The notes: a model not told the origin generated them from the letters alone. DNA of 37,013 nt from Candidatus Omnitrophota bacterium (GCA_016214325.1 JACROS010000043.1:1-37013), one strand, 5' to 3'; counted from the stretch's first letter, positions 8,377 to 17,523 are shown. A program made the numbers and translations.

Positions 8377-9969
8377 ATGTCTTACACAGTTTTTGCCTTA
8401 AAATGGCGCCCGAAGAACTTTGATGAAGTTGTCGGGCAGGCCCATGTTACCGGTGTTTTAAAGAATTCTATCCAAAAGAGCCGTTTGGCGCACGCCTATT
8501 TGTTTTCTGGGCCTCGAGGGGTGGGTAAGACCTCTTGTGCCAGGATTCTGGCTAAATCGCTTAATTGTAAGGCTGGGCCTACAGCGAACCCCTGCCAGGA
8601 ATGTTCATCTTGCAAAGAAATTAACGATGGCCGTAGTTTGGATGTGATTGAAATTGACGGCGCCTCGAACCGCGGGATTGATGAAATCCGTGTTTTGCGG
8701 GAAAATGTTAAGTTTGCTCCTACCTCGGGTAGATTCAAGATTTATATTATTGATGAAGTGCATATGCTTACAACTGAGGCATTTAACGCGCTTTTAAAGA
8801 CGCTTGAAGAGCCGCCAGAGTTTGTTAAATTTATTTTTGCTACTACTAACCCAAATAAGGTTCTACCGACCATACTTTCGCGTTGTCAGCGTTTTGATTT
8901 TCGTAGAATTACTGCCCGCGAGATTGCCTCTCAGCTTGAAAAGATCGCTGCTGCTGAGAAAATTAATGTAGAAAAAGAAGTTTTATTTGCTATTTCTAAA
9001 TCTAGTGATGGTTCTTTAAGGGATGCTGAGTCAGTTTTGGATCAGCTGGTTTCATTTTCGCAACAGAGAATTTCTTTAAAAGATGTAATTTCTGTGTTGG
9101 GCCTGGTGGAGCAGGAAGCGCTTTTTGAAATTACTGACAGGATGATTAAAAAGGACCCGCAGGCTGTTTTGGCGCTATTTAATAAGTTGATTGATGAGGG
9201 CAAAGATGTGTTTGTTTTTCTATCTAATTTAATTGAGCATTTTCGTAATCTTATGATTGCTAAAGTTACTAAAGCAGATGCAAAACTTATTGATTTACCT
9301 GAGGATATATGCGCAAAGCTTTTGCAGCAAAGCCAGGCTATTAGCTTAGAAGAAATCTTTAGTGCTTTTAATATTTTGGTTAATACTCAAGAAATGGCCA
9401 AGCGTTTTGATTCACCGAGGATACCCTTGGAGATTAATTTAGTGCGCTTAAGCTGTGAGAGAAAGCAGGAGCATAATACAGTTAAATCTCAGCCTGTTCA
9501 GGAGTTAAAAATTCAGAAACCAGCTTTAAAGCAAGAAAGCTCTCCGATGGAGCTTAAGCCGGAAGTTAAGCCTAAAAAAGAAATTCTGCCAGAGCCAGCT
9601 TCTTTACCGGAAACAGTAAATATAACTTTAGAAGAAATAAAATCAGGCTGGAAAAATATTGTAACAGCTCTTAGCACGATAAAGATGTCTCTGGCTACTT
9701 ATTTAGATGAGGGCCAGCCGACAAAATTAAAGGGCGCGGTTTTAACTGTGAGTTTCCCGAAGAATTGCTCATTACATAAAGAGTCGCTTGAGTCAAAAGA
9801 TAACAGGGTAATAATTGAAAAGGCGTTTTTTGATGTTTTAAAAGTGAGCTTGCGTATTAATTTTAATCTTTCTGAAGAAGTAATCCGGGAAGAGCAAGGC
9901 ATGGATCATCCTTTTGTTAAATCTGCTTTGGATATGTTTAACGGTAGAGTGGTGAAAGAAGATAGGTAA
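8377..9969 (+). CDS. dnaX: DNA polymerase III subunit gamma/tau
   Basis: MSYTVFALKWRPKNFDEVVGQAHV, GPRGVGKTSCARILAKSLNC, Cys zinc site, IDEVHMLTTEAFNALLKTLEEPP. Confidence 0.97.
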   Translation: MSYTVFALKWRPKNFDEVVGQAHVTGVLKNSIQKSRLAHAYLFSGPRGVGKTSCARILAKSLNCKAGPTANPCQECSSCKEINDGRSLDVIEIDGASNRGIDEIRVLRENVKFAPTSGRFKIYIIDEVHMLTTEAFNALLKTLEEPPEFVKFIFATTNPNKVLPTILSRCQRFDFRRITAREIASQLEKIAAAEKINVEKEVLFAISKSSDGSLRDAESVLDQLVSFSQQRISLKDVISVLGLVEQEALFEITDRMIKKDPQAVLALFNKLIDEGKDVFVFLSNLIEHFRNLMIAKVTKADAKLIDLPEDICAKLLQQSQAISLEEIFSAFNILVNTQEMAKRFDSPRIPLEINLVRLSCERKQEHNTVKSQPVQELKIQKPALKQESSPMELKPEVKPKKEILPEPASLPETVNITLEEIKSGWKNIVTALSTIKMSLATYLDEGQPTKLKGAVLTVSFPKNCSLHKESLESKDNRVIIEKAFFDVLKVSLRINFNLSEEVIREEQGMDHPFVKSALDMFNGRVVKEDR

Positions 9970-10568
9970 TGGCAAATTATACTGAATCTATAGAAAAATT
10001 AATTGAAAGCCTGGTAAAGCTTCCTGGAATTGGAAGGCGCAGTGCTGAGCGCATAGTGAACCATATTTTAGGAGCTTCAAATCAGGAGTCCAAAGATTTG
10101 TCTGAGTCAATTACGCGCGTAAAAGAAAATGTGCGTTTTTGTTCTATTTGTAATAATTTGAGCGAAGAAGAAATTTGCAGGATTTGTTCGGATATCCGGC
10201 GGCACAAAGATGTGGTGTGTATTGTTGAGAAAACAAGTGATGTTGCTGCTATTGAGAAGGCAGGAACATATCATGGAGTGTATCACGTATTATTAGGATC
10301 AATTTCTCCTTTAGAAGGAAAGGGGCCGGGTGATTTAAAGATTGACGGCCTGATGAATCGAATTAAACAAAATAACATTAAAGAAATTATTATTGCTACT
10401 GATGCGGATACTGAGGGCGAAACCACTGCAATTTATTTGACAAAGCTTATTAAGCCTACGGGAGTTTCTTTGAGCCGTATTGGCCTTGGGCTTCCAGTTG
10501 GTTCTAACCTGGAATATGCAGATTCTACCACTCTTTCTAAGTCTCTTGAGGCCCGCCGCGCACTTTAA
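9969..10568 (+). CDS. recR: Recombination mediator RecR
   Basis: LPGIGRRSAERI HhH, CSICNNLSEEEICRIC zinc finger, Toprim VEKTSDVAAIEKAG; TAATG overlap with dnaX. Confidence 0.96.
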   Translation: MANYTESIEKLIESLVKLPGIGRRSAERIVNHILGASNQESKDLSESITRVKENVRFCSICNNLSEEEICRICSDIRRHKDVVCIVEKTSDVAAIEKAGTYHGVYHVLLGSISPLEGKGPGDLKIDGLMNRIKQNNIKEIIIATDADTEGETTAIYLTKLIKPTGVSLSRIGLGLPVGSNLEYADSTTLSKSLEARRAL

Positions 10569-10571
10569 TCT

Positions 10572-12329
10572 ATGATTAGCATATCTAACGTTTCAAAAAA
10601 TTACGGTAAAAGAACTCTCTTTGAAGGAATTTCATTAAGCATTAATCAAGGAGAAAAGATTGGTTTAATCGGGCCTAATGGGTCGGGGAAGAGTACTTTG
10701 TTTTCTTTGATCCTGGGTGAGCTTGAACCTTCCTCAGGAGAAATTAAATTAAACAAAAATACGCATATCGGTTATCTTGCCCAGGAGTCAAAATTCCATT
10801 CAGAGCGAACAGTACTGGCGGAGTTGACTGAGGGTGATGATAGAATTCTGCGCTTTAAAAATGAGAAAGAAAAGCTTGAAGAGAAAAATGAGGCGGACAG
10901 CCACAGATACGGCGAGGTTTTGCATGAACTAGAAACCCTTGGATATTTTGAGCTTGAGCATAAAGCAAAAAAGATTCTTTCCGGGCTTGGATTTAAGGAA
11001 AAAGATTTTAATCGCCCAATTACTCAATTAAGCGGCGGATGGCAGATGCGTACTTTGTTGGCAAAGCTTTTGACTTTTCAGTATGATTTGCTGCTTTTAG
11101 ATGAGCCGACAAACTATTTGGATTTAAATGCAGCATTATGGCTTAAGGATTATTTGGCTTCTTTTGACGGCACATTTATCATGATTTCCCATGACAAGGC
11201 TTACTTAACAGAAGTTACTAATTACACTTTGATTCTTGAACACGGTAAAATCTTTAAAGTGCGGGGTAATTACGAGCATTATGAGCAAGTTAAGAAAGAA
11301 AGGCGTATTCATTTAGAGAAACAGTTTAAAGAACAGGAGAAAAAAAGAGCTCAGCTTGAAGAGTTTGTGGCTCGTTTTCATGCCCAGCCAAATAAGGCTG
11401 CTGCGGTGCGCTCTAAGCGCACGGCACTTGAGCGTTTGGCTCAGGAAGCAGTGGAGCTTCCTCCGGATACACGCGAGAGTATTGGGAGCTTTCATTTTCC
11501 GCCTACTAAAAGAAGCGGCCACCGGGTGATGCAGCTTGAGAAAATTTCAAAGAACTACGGCGAGATTCAGGTTTATAAAGATTTTGATTTTGAAATTACT
11601 CAAGGAGAGAAAGCAGTTTTGGCTGGAGAGAATGGTGCAGGTAAATCTACGCTTTTAAAAATTATGGCTGGCGTAGTTGATATTGACAGCGGCCAGCGTG
11701 TAGCTGGGCATAATGTTAGTGTTGGGTATTTTTCGCAGACGCGCCTTGACGTGTTGAGCCCGGAGAATACAGTTTTACGCGAGGCTTATTCTGCGGCCCC
11801 TGGGTATATGTCTGAAGAAACTATCCGGACCATTCTAGGAGCATTTTTATTTTCTGGTGATGATGCGGAGAAAAAGGTTAAGGTGTTGTCTGGAGGAGAG
11901 AAAAGCCGCCTGATTTTAGCTAAGCTTTTGATTAATCCTCCAAATTTTCTTTTATTAGATGAGCCAACTACGCATTTGGATGTGGATGCTGTTGAGGCAT
12001 TGGTTAAGGCGCTTAATGAGTATGAAGGGACAGTAGTTTTTATCAGCCATGATATTTATTTTGTGAGCCAGGTGGCAAATGTGGTTTATGAGGTTAAAAG
12101 CGGTAATGTACGTAAGTTTCCTGGAACATTTGAATATTATCTTGAGGCGAGAGATCGGCAAGAGGCTTCTTCGCCCGGGGTGAAACCAAAGGTTAGTCCT
12201 GAGAAAACAAAAATAGAAGAAGAAAAGAATAAGAAGAAGGAAGAAGAAAGAAAAAATAAAGAAGAATTATTGTTGAGATTACAGCTAAAATTAGTGAGCT
12301 TGAAGGCAGGATGCTTTAGGGGTAGTTAA
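10572..12329 (+). CDS. ABC-F family ATP-binding protein
   Basis: Two ABC domains (GPNGSGKST, LSGGWQMR, LLLDEPTNYLD; GENGAGKST, LSGGEKSR, LLLDEPTTHLD). C-terminal end probably frameshifted (see findings). Confidence 0.93.
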   Translation: MISISNVSKNYGKRTLFEGISLSINQGEKIGLIGPNGSGKSTLFSLILGELEPSSGEIKLNKNTHIGYLAQESKFHSERTVLAELTEGDDRILRFKNEKEKLEEKNEADSHRYGEVLHELETLGYFELEHKAKKILSGLGFKEKDFNRPITQLSGGWQMRTLLAKLLTFQYDLLLLDEPTNYLDLNAALWLKDYLASFDGTFIMISHDKAYLTEVTNYTLILEHGKIFKVRGNYEHYEQVKKERRIHLEKQFKEQEKKRAQLEEFVARFHAQPNKAAAVRSKRTALERLAQEAVELPPDTRESIGSFHFPPTKRSGHRVMQLEKISKNYGEIQVYKDFDFEITQGEKAVLAGENGAGKSTLLKIMAGVVDIDSGQRVAGHNVSVGYFSQTRLDVLSPENTVLREAYSAAPGYMSEETIRTILGAFLFSGDDAEKKVKVLSGGEKSRLILAKLLINPPNFLLLDEPTTHLDVDAVEALVKALNEYEGTVVFISHDIYFVSQVANVVYEVKSGNVRKFPGTFEYYLEARDRQEASSPGVKPKVSPEKTKIEEEKNKKKEEERKNKEELLLRLQLKLVSLKAGCFRGS

Positions 12330-13297
12330 ATCCATTTCTTGCGTTTGAAATAAGTTAGCATAATTATGGTTGAGATGAGCATAAAGCCGATGACAGCAGG
12401 ATAGCCGAATTTGCTGTTAAGCTCAGGCATATGCCGGAAGTTCATGCCATAGATACTGGCAATAAGCGTTAAGGGCATCATAATAGTAGCAATTACTGTT
12501 AAGGTCTTCATGATTTCATTTAAACGGTTTGAAACTACAGAAACATAAGCTTCCATTGCGCCTGTTACAATATCCCGTGAAGTTCCGACGATATCATTGA
12601 GCCTAACCAGATTGTCGTGTATATTCCTGAAGTAAACTGCATTTGAAGGAGAAATAAGATGAAAATCTCCGCGGGCAACCAATCCCATGACGTCTGCTTG
12701 GGGGCCGATAGTGCGGCGCAGGTACATAATTTCATTTTTTAAGCCGTAGATTTTTTTAAGTGTTTCGTTTGTCGGGTCCTTGAATAATTCATCGCTCATT
12801 TCATCAACCATATTATCAAATTCATTTATAATTGGGAAATAGCTGTCTACAATACATTCAATGATGGAGTAGAGAAGAAAGTCTGCTCCATTCATGATGA
12901 TTGGGGACAATTTTCTGATTCTTTCTTTACTTGTAATTAGTGCATTGAGGCTGTCGGTATGAGTGGTAATTAGAAAGTTTTTCCCTAAACAGCAGTCAAG
13001 CTCTTGTGTCTTGATTCTTCCTCTTGCTTTGTCATGGGATTCCATAGAGAAGGCGACAAGAAAGATGTAATCTTTAAAGTTTTCAATTTTCGGGCGGGCA
13101 TTTACCATAATAAAATCTTCAATGGTTAGCGGGTGGAGGTTAAAGATTTCAGTAAGAATATCTATATCTGTATCATCCATATCCCGCATGTCGACCCAAA
13201 GCAGGTTTTTTTCGTCTTTTAAAGATTCTCGGATATCTTCAGGAGTAAGATTTGTTTTTAATTCTTTTTGCGGGGTGTAAAGAAATGCTTCGTACAT
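12326..13297 (-). CDS. corA: CorA family magnesium/cobalt transporter
   Basis: YGMNFRHMPEL signature with C-terminal TMs. Start re-assigned to MYEAF (ORF extends to 13336) because GGAG precedes it and a likely -10 TAAAAT overlaps the upstream ATG. Confidence 0.9.
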   Translation of the reverse strand: MYEAFLYTPQKELKTNLTPEDIRESLKDEKNLLWVDMRDMDDTDIDILTEIFNLHPLTIEDFIMVNARPKIENFKDYIFLVAFSMESHDKARGRIKTQELDCCLGKNFLITTHTDSLNALITSKERIRKLSPIIMNGADFLLYSIIECIVDSYFPIINEFDNMVDEMSDELFKDPTNETLKKIYGLKNEIMYLRRTIGPQADVMGLVARGDFHLISPSNAVYFRNIHDNLVRLNDIVGTSRDIVTGAMEAYVSVVSNRLNEIMKTLTVIATIMMPLTLIASIYGMNFRHMPELNSKFGYPAVIGFMLISTIIMLTYFKRKKWI

Positions 13298-13405
13298 ATC
13301 AGCTCCATTTTTAACAAAGTTTCGTATTTTATTCATTTTAGCACAAAGCCTTTTCTAGGCAAGAGAAAGATTTTTTATTAGGATTAGTTTGGTGCTGTTT
13401 AAATA

Positions 13406-13444
13406 AAAATACCCAGTTAATTAATAGTTTTAACTGGGTATTTT
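13406..13444 (-). terminator. Rho-independent terminator for tRNA-Asn (symmetric stem)
   Basis: AAAATACCCAGTTAA / TTAACTGGGTATTTT 15-bp perfect stem, 9-nt loop. Confidence 0.85.
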
Positions 13445-13519
13445 GGCTCCCCCTCGAGGACTCGAACCTCGGACCTGGTGGTTAACAGCCACTCGCTCTA
13501 CCGACTGAGCTAAGGGGGA
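13444..13519 (-). tRNA. tRNA-Asn (GTT), CCA encoded
   Basis: Reverse complement TCCCCCTTAGCTCAGTCGGTAGAGCGAGTGGCTGTTAACCACCAGGTCCGAGGTTCGAGTCCTCGAGGGGGAGCCA; cloverleaf readable, anticodon GTT. Confidence 0.97.
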
Positions 13520-13680
13520 ATAGTTTAAATATTTTACCTTAAATAGCGACTCAGTCAAACAAAATCTTTTCAAAATAAATTAGAAATTCATCTCTAAAAT
13601 GTTGATATGCAAGTAAAATCTTGTATAGAGTTAAATTTTTGATAGAATAATTCTAAAGAGGAGCTTAATTTTTTAATTCT

Positions 13681-14316
13681 ATGATGCGAAAAATTAAAAT
13701 TTTATCATTAATTTTTGTATTGCCGGTAATATTAGCGGCTACGGCGGTTTTTGCCGGGTCGCAACAGGATAAATCTCGAACTGATAATTTGCCTGCGCTC
13801 AAAAATGCGGTCATTCTTATCATCCGGCACGCCGAAAAACCGGAGAGTGGATATGTTCTGTCGCCGCAAGGCCAGGAGCGAGCCCAGGCTTATGTAAAGT
13901 ATTTTCAGAACTACACGATTGATTCTAAGCCTCTACACATAGATTATTTATTTTCTTCGGCTGATTCGGAGAAAAGCCATCGTCCACGTCTTACCATTGA
14001 GCCTCTTAGCAAAGCGCTTGGCATCAAAATCGATACCCGTTTCAAAAATGATGAGTTTTCAGAGTTAGCTCGAGAAATCCAATTGCGTCCGCACGGCAAA
14101 CATATTTTAATCTGCTGGCATCACGGAAGGATTCCTTTGCTTTTAAATGCGCTTGGCGTTGATCCTGATCGGCTTCTGCCTCAGGGAAAATGGCCGGCAG
14201 ATGTTTTTTGCTGGGTTATTCAACTGCGTTACAATGAAAATGGGCAGTTGTTTAACAGCATGTGCATTAATGAGAACCTGATGCCTGGAGATTCAACTAA
14301 ACATACCTTAAAGTAA
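13681..14316 (+). CDS. Secreted histidine phosphatase (phosphoglycerate mutase-like) family protein
   Basis: Signal peptide followed by VILIIRHAEKPESG (RHG-type motif) and ILICWHHGRIP. Confidence 0.75.
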   Translation: MMRKIKILSLIFVLPVILAATAVFAGSQQDKSRTDNLPALKNAVILIIRHAEKPESGYVLSPQGQERAQAYVKYFQNYTIDSKPLHIDYLFSSADSEKSHRPRLTIEPLSKALGIKIDTRFKNDEFSELAREIQLRPHGKHILICWHHGRIPLLLNALGVDPDRLLPQGKWPADVFCWVIQLRYNENGQLFNSMCINENLMPGDSTKHTLK

Positions 14317-14502
14317 TTATACGCTAGGTTAAAAAACGATAATTCAACCGATCGCTGTCCATTCTTCGAGTAAATCTTCCGCTCTTGTTAAACGCAGTCA
14401 GTTACGAAAATTGTTTATGAATGGGATTAGGATAAGAATAGTGTGTTTAAAATAAGCTGTTGGGTTTTTATCTGGAGGGGGAGTTTGATTACCAGGCACT
14501 TA

Positions 14503-14524
14503 AAGCCATATTGCAATATGGCTT
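14503..14524. promoter_or_regulatory. Perfect 22-bp palindrome abutting a -35 element (candidate operator)
   Basis: AAGCCATATTGCAATATGGCTT. Confidence 0.6.
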
Positions 14525-14550
14525 GCCTAACTTTTTGGTAGAGCTATAAT
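14523..14550 (+). promoter_or_regulatory. Putative promoter TTGCCT-N16-TATAAT
   Basis: -35 at 14523-14528, -10 at 14545-14550, upstream of the CDS at 14585. Confidence 0.6.
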
Positions 14551-14584
14551 TGTCTTGGTTGTTTAAATTTTACAGGAGGCGACA

Positions 14585-15679
14585 ATGTCAAATAAACTTG
14601 CAACAAAGCTTTGGTTAGCATTAATTTTGTTTTTAGCTTTCTCGGATAATGCAGTTTTTGCCTGCAGCGATTTTCAGATTAAGGCAAAAGATAACAGTAT
14701 TATAATCGGGCGTTCAATGGAGTTTCCTGTTGATCTTCATTCTCGTGTAGTGATTGTCCCTCGGGGTAGGCAGTTTGTCAGTATTAATGACAAAGGCGTA
14801 AAAGGGATTAGTTGGACTAATAAATATGGTTTCTTGGGTATTGGTGCTTTTAATGTCAAGAATTCTTACTTAGAAGGTTTTAATGAAAAAGGCCTTGCTT
14901 TTGATGCCTTAATGTTTACAGGAGCTAAATATCAGCCAGCAGTGCCCGGCAAATTCGTAACCATAAGTGATTTCGGCTCTTGGATTATGGGTAATTTTGC
15001 GAATGTTGAAGAAGTAAAAGAAGCTTTACCTAAAATTAATGTTGCAGGAATAAAATTAAAAGAAGCAAATGGCGAGTTATATTTACATATTGCGCTGCAT
15101 GACGCCGCAGGGAAGAACCTTGTTATTGAATTTATTGAAGGAGAGGTAAAGGTTTATGATAATCCATTGGGGGTGATGACTAACCGCCCAGAATTTCCGT
15201 ATCATTTAGATAACCTGCGCAATTATATTAATCTGGATGCCTACGACAAGAAGGCTAAGATGATTCTCGGAGTTAAGATTGAGCCAACAGGAGTGGGTAG
15301 CGGAATGCTTGGTTTGCCGGGTGATTGGTCGCCGCCTTCTCGTTTTGTGCGTTTGGCACTAAGTGTTAATGAAGCTTTGCGGCCGGAAAATTCAGAGCAA
15401 GCAATTAATCTAGCGCAGCATATTTTGAATATTGTGGATATCCCTAAAGGAGTAATTAAAGAAAATCCTGCTCCTTTAATTACGCTTGAAGGTTATGCGC
15501 AGTGGGTGGTGATCAAGGATTTGACTAATAAGGTTCTTTATTACAAAACACATGACAACACTTCCTTAAAGAAGGTTGATTTGAAGTATTTTGACTTGAT
15601 GCCCGGAGCTTTAGAGCGTTCAATTGCTATTGACGACGCGCACCAGAGTGTTATTGATGTAAGCGCTGAATTAAAATAA
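14585..15679 (+). CDS. Choloylglycine hydrolase / penicillin V acylase-like linear amide C-N hydrolase (Ntn)
   Basis: Signal peptide then candidate nucleophile Cys: AVFA|CSDFQIKAKDNSIIIGRSMEF; LEGFNEKGLAFDALMF; conserved NRPEFPYHL. Confidence 0.85.
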   Translation: MSNKLATKLWLALILFLAFSDNAVFACSDFQIKAKDNSIIIGRSMEFPVDLHSRVVIVPRGRQFVSINDKGVKGISWTNKYGFLGIGAFNVKNSYLEGFNEKGLAFDALMFTGAKYQPAVPGKFVTISDFGSWIMGNFANVEEVKEALPKINVAGIKLKEANGELYLHIALHDAAGKNLVIEFIEGEVKVYDNPLGVMTNRPEFPYHLDNLRNYINLDAYDKKAKMILGVKIEPTGVGSGMLGLPGDWSPPSRFVRLALSVNEALRPENSEQAINLAQHILNIVDIPKGVIKENPAPLITLEGYAQWVVIKDLTNKVLYYKTHDNTSLKKVDLKYFDLMPGALERSIAIDDAHQSVIDVSAELK

Positions 15680-15693
15680 AAGGACAAGAATTA

Positions 15694-16287
15694 ATGATGC
15701 AAGATTTTAAAGAGCTAATAAAGTTTCTTCTTGGTTTTTCCCCGTGGCTTTTGTTTCTTTTTATATCCGGCCATACATTAGCCAGCCTGGAAAGAGCTAT
15801 TATTATTTGTTTCTTGGTTAGTTTTTTATTAGGTTTTAGAGATTTGTGCAAAGGTTTCATTTTGCAATGGGGAACTTTATTTTTCTTTATAACTTGTTTG
15901 ATAACTATTAATTTGATGAAACTAGTGTTTGTTGCAGAAAACATGGGGATAGTTTCAAATGGATTTCTTGCAAGTATTGTCTGGGTAACAATATTAATTA
16001 GAAAACCCTTTACACTGCAATATGCAAGATCGGATCTTCCTAGAGAAAGATGGGATGATCCAGGAGTTCTAAAAAGCTGTCGTTTTATAGCCATTGTTTG
16101 GGCGTTAATATTAACTTTTTCTACATTGGTATCTATTTTTAGAGTTTTTAGGCCTCATGTGTATTCTAGCGGTTTTTATTTTGATATTAGCCTAGCCACT
16201 ATGTTAGGGGGTAGTATTTTCACGGTTTTATATAAAAAATATAAACGAAACCAGCGTCTCCGACAAAATAAAGAAGTTGTTAAGTAA
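15694..16287 (+). CDS. Hypothetical multi-pass membrane protein
   Basis: Several hydrophobic helices; IRKPFTLQYARSDLPRERWDDP segment; overlaps the downstream ORF frame. Confidence 0.6.
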   Translation: MMQDFKELIKFLLGFSPWLLFLFISGHTLASLERAIIICFLVSFLLGFRDLCKGFILQWGTLFFFITCLITINLMKLVFVAENMGIVSNGFLASIVWVTILIRKPFTLQYARSDLPRERWDDPGVLKSCRFIAIVWALILTFSTLVSIFRVFRPHVYSSGFYFDISLATMLGGSIFTVLYKKYKRNQRLRQNKEVVK

Positions 16288-16315
16288 CTTAGGTAGTTTA
16301 TTTTTAGTATTTATT

Positions 16316-17008
16316 ATGAGTTTAAAACTTGATTTACAAAGACACAGCGATAAGAAAAAGGCTGAAATATTACAGCGTTTCTTTAAAACCGGCGCTGGTG
16401 AATATGCCCAAGGGGATATTTTTATTGGAATTATAGTGCCGGTATTAAGAAGTTTGTCCAGGCAGTATCAAGATTTATCGTTTGCTGAAACTCTGCAGTT
16501 ACTTAAATCTCCGATTCATGAAGAGCGGCTGTTGTCTTTATTTATTTTTATCCTAAAATATAATAAATCTGATCTAACGGGGAAAGAAAAGATATATAAA
16601 ATATATTTGAATCATACTAAATATATAAATAATTGGGATCTTGTGGATGTTACGGCAAAGCATATTGTTGGGGATTTTCTAAAAAATAAAGACAGGTCGC
16701 CTCTTTATAAATTAGCTCACTCTGATTCTTTGTGGGAAAAAAGAATTGCTGTTTTATCTACGTTTCATTTTATTGGAAATAATGATTTTAAGGATGCTCT
16801 AAAAATAGCAGAAATTCTTGTTCAAGATGAGCACGATTTGATTCATAAGGCAGTAGGTTGGATGCTGCGGGAAGTAGGCAAAAGAAATATTAATTTCGAG
16901 GAGAAATTCTTAAACAAATATTATAAAGCTATGCCTAGAACAATGCTTAGGTATGCAATTGAGCGTTTTCCAGAATCAAAAAGAAAAGCATATTTAAATT
17001 CTAAATAA
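16316..17008 (+). CDS. DNA alkylation repair protein (AlkD-like HEAT repeat)
   Basis: GAGEYAQGDIFIGIIVPVLRSLSRQY, NNWDLVDVTAKHIVG, WEKRIAVLSTFHFI, HKAVGWMLREVGKR; ATG at 16316 preferred over the ORF-track start at 16277. Confidence 0.85.
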   Translation: MSLKLDLQRHSDKKKAEILQRFFKTGAGEYAQGDIFIGIIVPVLRSLSRQYQDLSFAETLQLLKSPIHEERLLSLFIFILKYNKSDLTGKEKIYKIYLNHTKYINNWDLVDVTAKHIVGDFLKNKDRSPLYKLAHSDSLWEKRIAVLSTFHFIGNNDFKDALKIAEILVQDEHDLIHKAVGWMLREVGKRNINFEEKFLNKYYKAMPRTMLRYAIERFPESKRKAYLNSK

Positions 17009-17014
17009 TATTTA

Positions 17015-17042
17015 TTGCCCAGGTTATTCTTAGAGCTATAAT
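17015..17042 (+). promoter_or_regulatory. Putative promoter TTGCCC-N16-TATAAT
   Basis: Shares TAGAGCTATAATT with the promoter at 14523-14551. Confidence 0.5.
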
Positions 17043-17109
17043 TATATTAAGCACTGTTTGGTTATTTCTTTAAATTGTCGGATGAGCAAGATGGAGAAGA
17101 ATAATTAAT

Positions 17110-17523
17110 ATGTTATCAAGCAAGCAGAAAGATCTTAAGCCTAAAGTTTCAAATGCTGTCAAAGATTTAGCTATGGTTGTTGTGGTGTCTGTTTTTGTAG
17201 GTATTCTTTCATATTTCTTTGATGTGTTTGTTTTTATTGTAAGATTCCTGGAGCGGCATCCTCAAGATATAATCTATGTTGATGAAATTGTGACTGGGCT
17301 TTTAGCTCTAAGTATAGGCTTAGCTTTTTTTGCCTGGCGCAGATGGTTTGAGTTAAAAAAGGAAACTGCGGAGCGCATAAGGCTGCAGGAGGAAATTATT
17401 AGGATTGCAAATACAAAGGCAGAAACCGAGCGGATTATTTCTAAGCAACTTCGTAGTGAGATTGAGATACGAAAACAAGACATAAATCCTTCTTTTAATC
17501 ATAACAAAAAGAAGGATCTTTAA
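17110..17523 (+). CDS. Membrane protein with two TMs and coiled coil, resembling the N-terminus of a sensor kinase
   Basis: Two TM helices then a RLQEEIIRIANTKAETERIISKQLRSEIEIRKQ coiled coil, no output domain. Confidence 0.55.
   Translation: MLSSKQKDLKPKVSNAVKDLAMVVVVSVFVGILSYFFDVFVFIVRFLERHPQDIIYVDEIVTGLLALSIGLAFFAWRRWFELKKETAERIRLQEEIIRIANTKAETERIISKQLRSEIEIRKQDINPSFNHNKKKDL

Noticed and set aside
9574-9580. A AAA AAG heptamer in dnaX, similar to the E. coli programmed -1 frameshift site
   Set aside because: Codon phase is AAA|AAA|GAA rather than nnA|AAA|AAG and no clear downstream stimulatory hairpin was seen; the -1 frame also runs about 13 codons before a stop.
9969-10568. Missing ybaB between dnaX and recR
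   Set aside because: dnaX and recR overlap directly (TAATG). Absence of ybaB at this position is variation seen in bacteria and not evidence of something new.
15651-16094. 147-aa minus-strand ORF antisense to the 15694-16287 membrane protein
   Set aside because: The plus-strand frame is longer, has coherent TM helices, an AAGGA-like SD and operon context; the antisense product has no recognisable motif.
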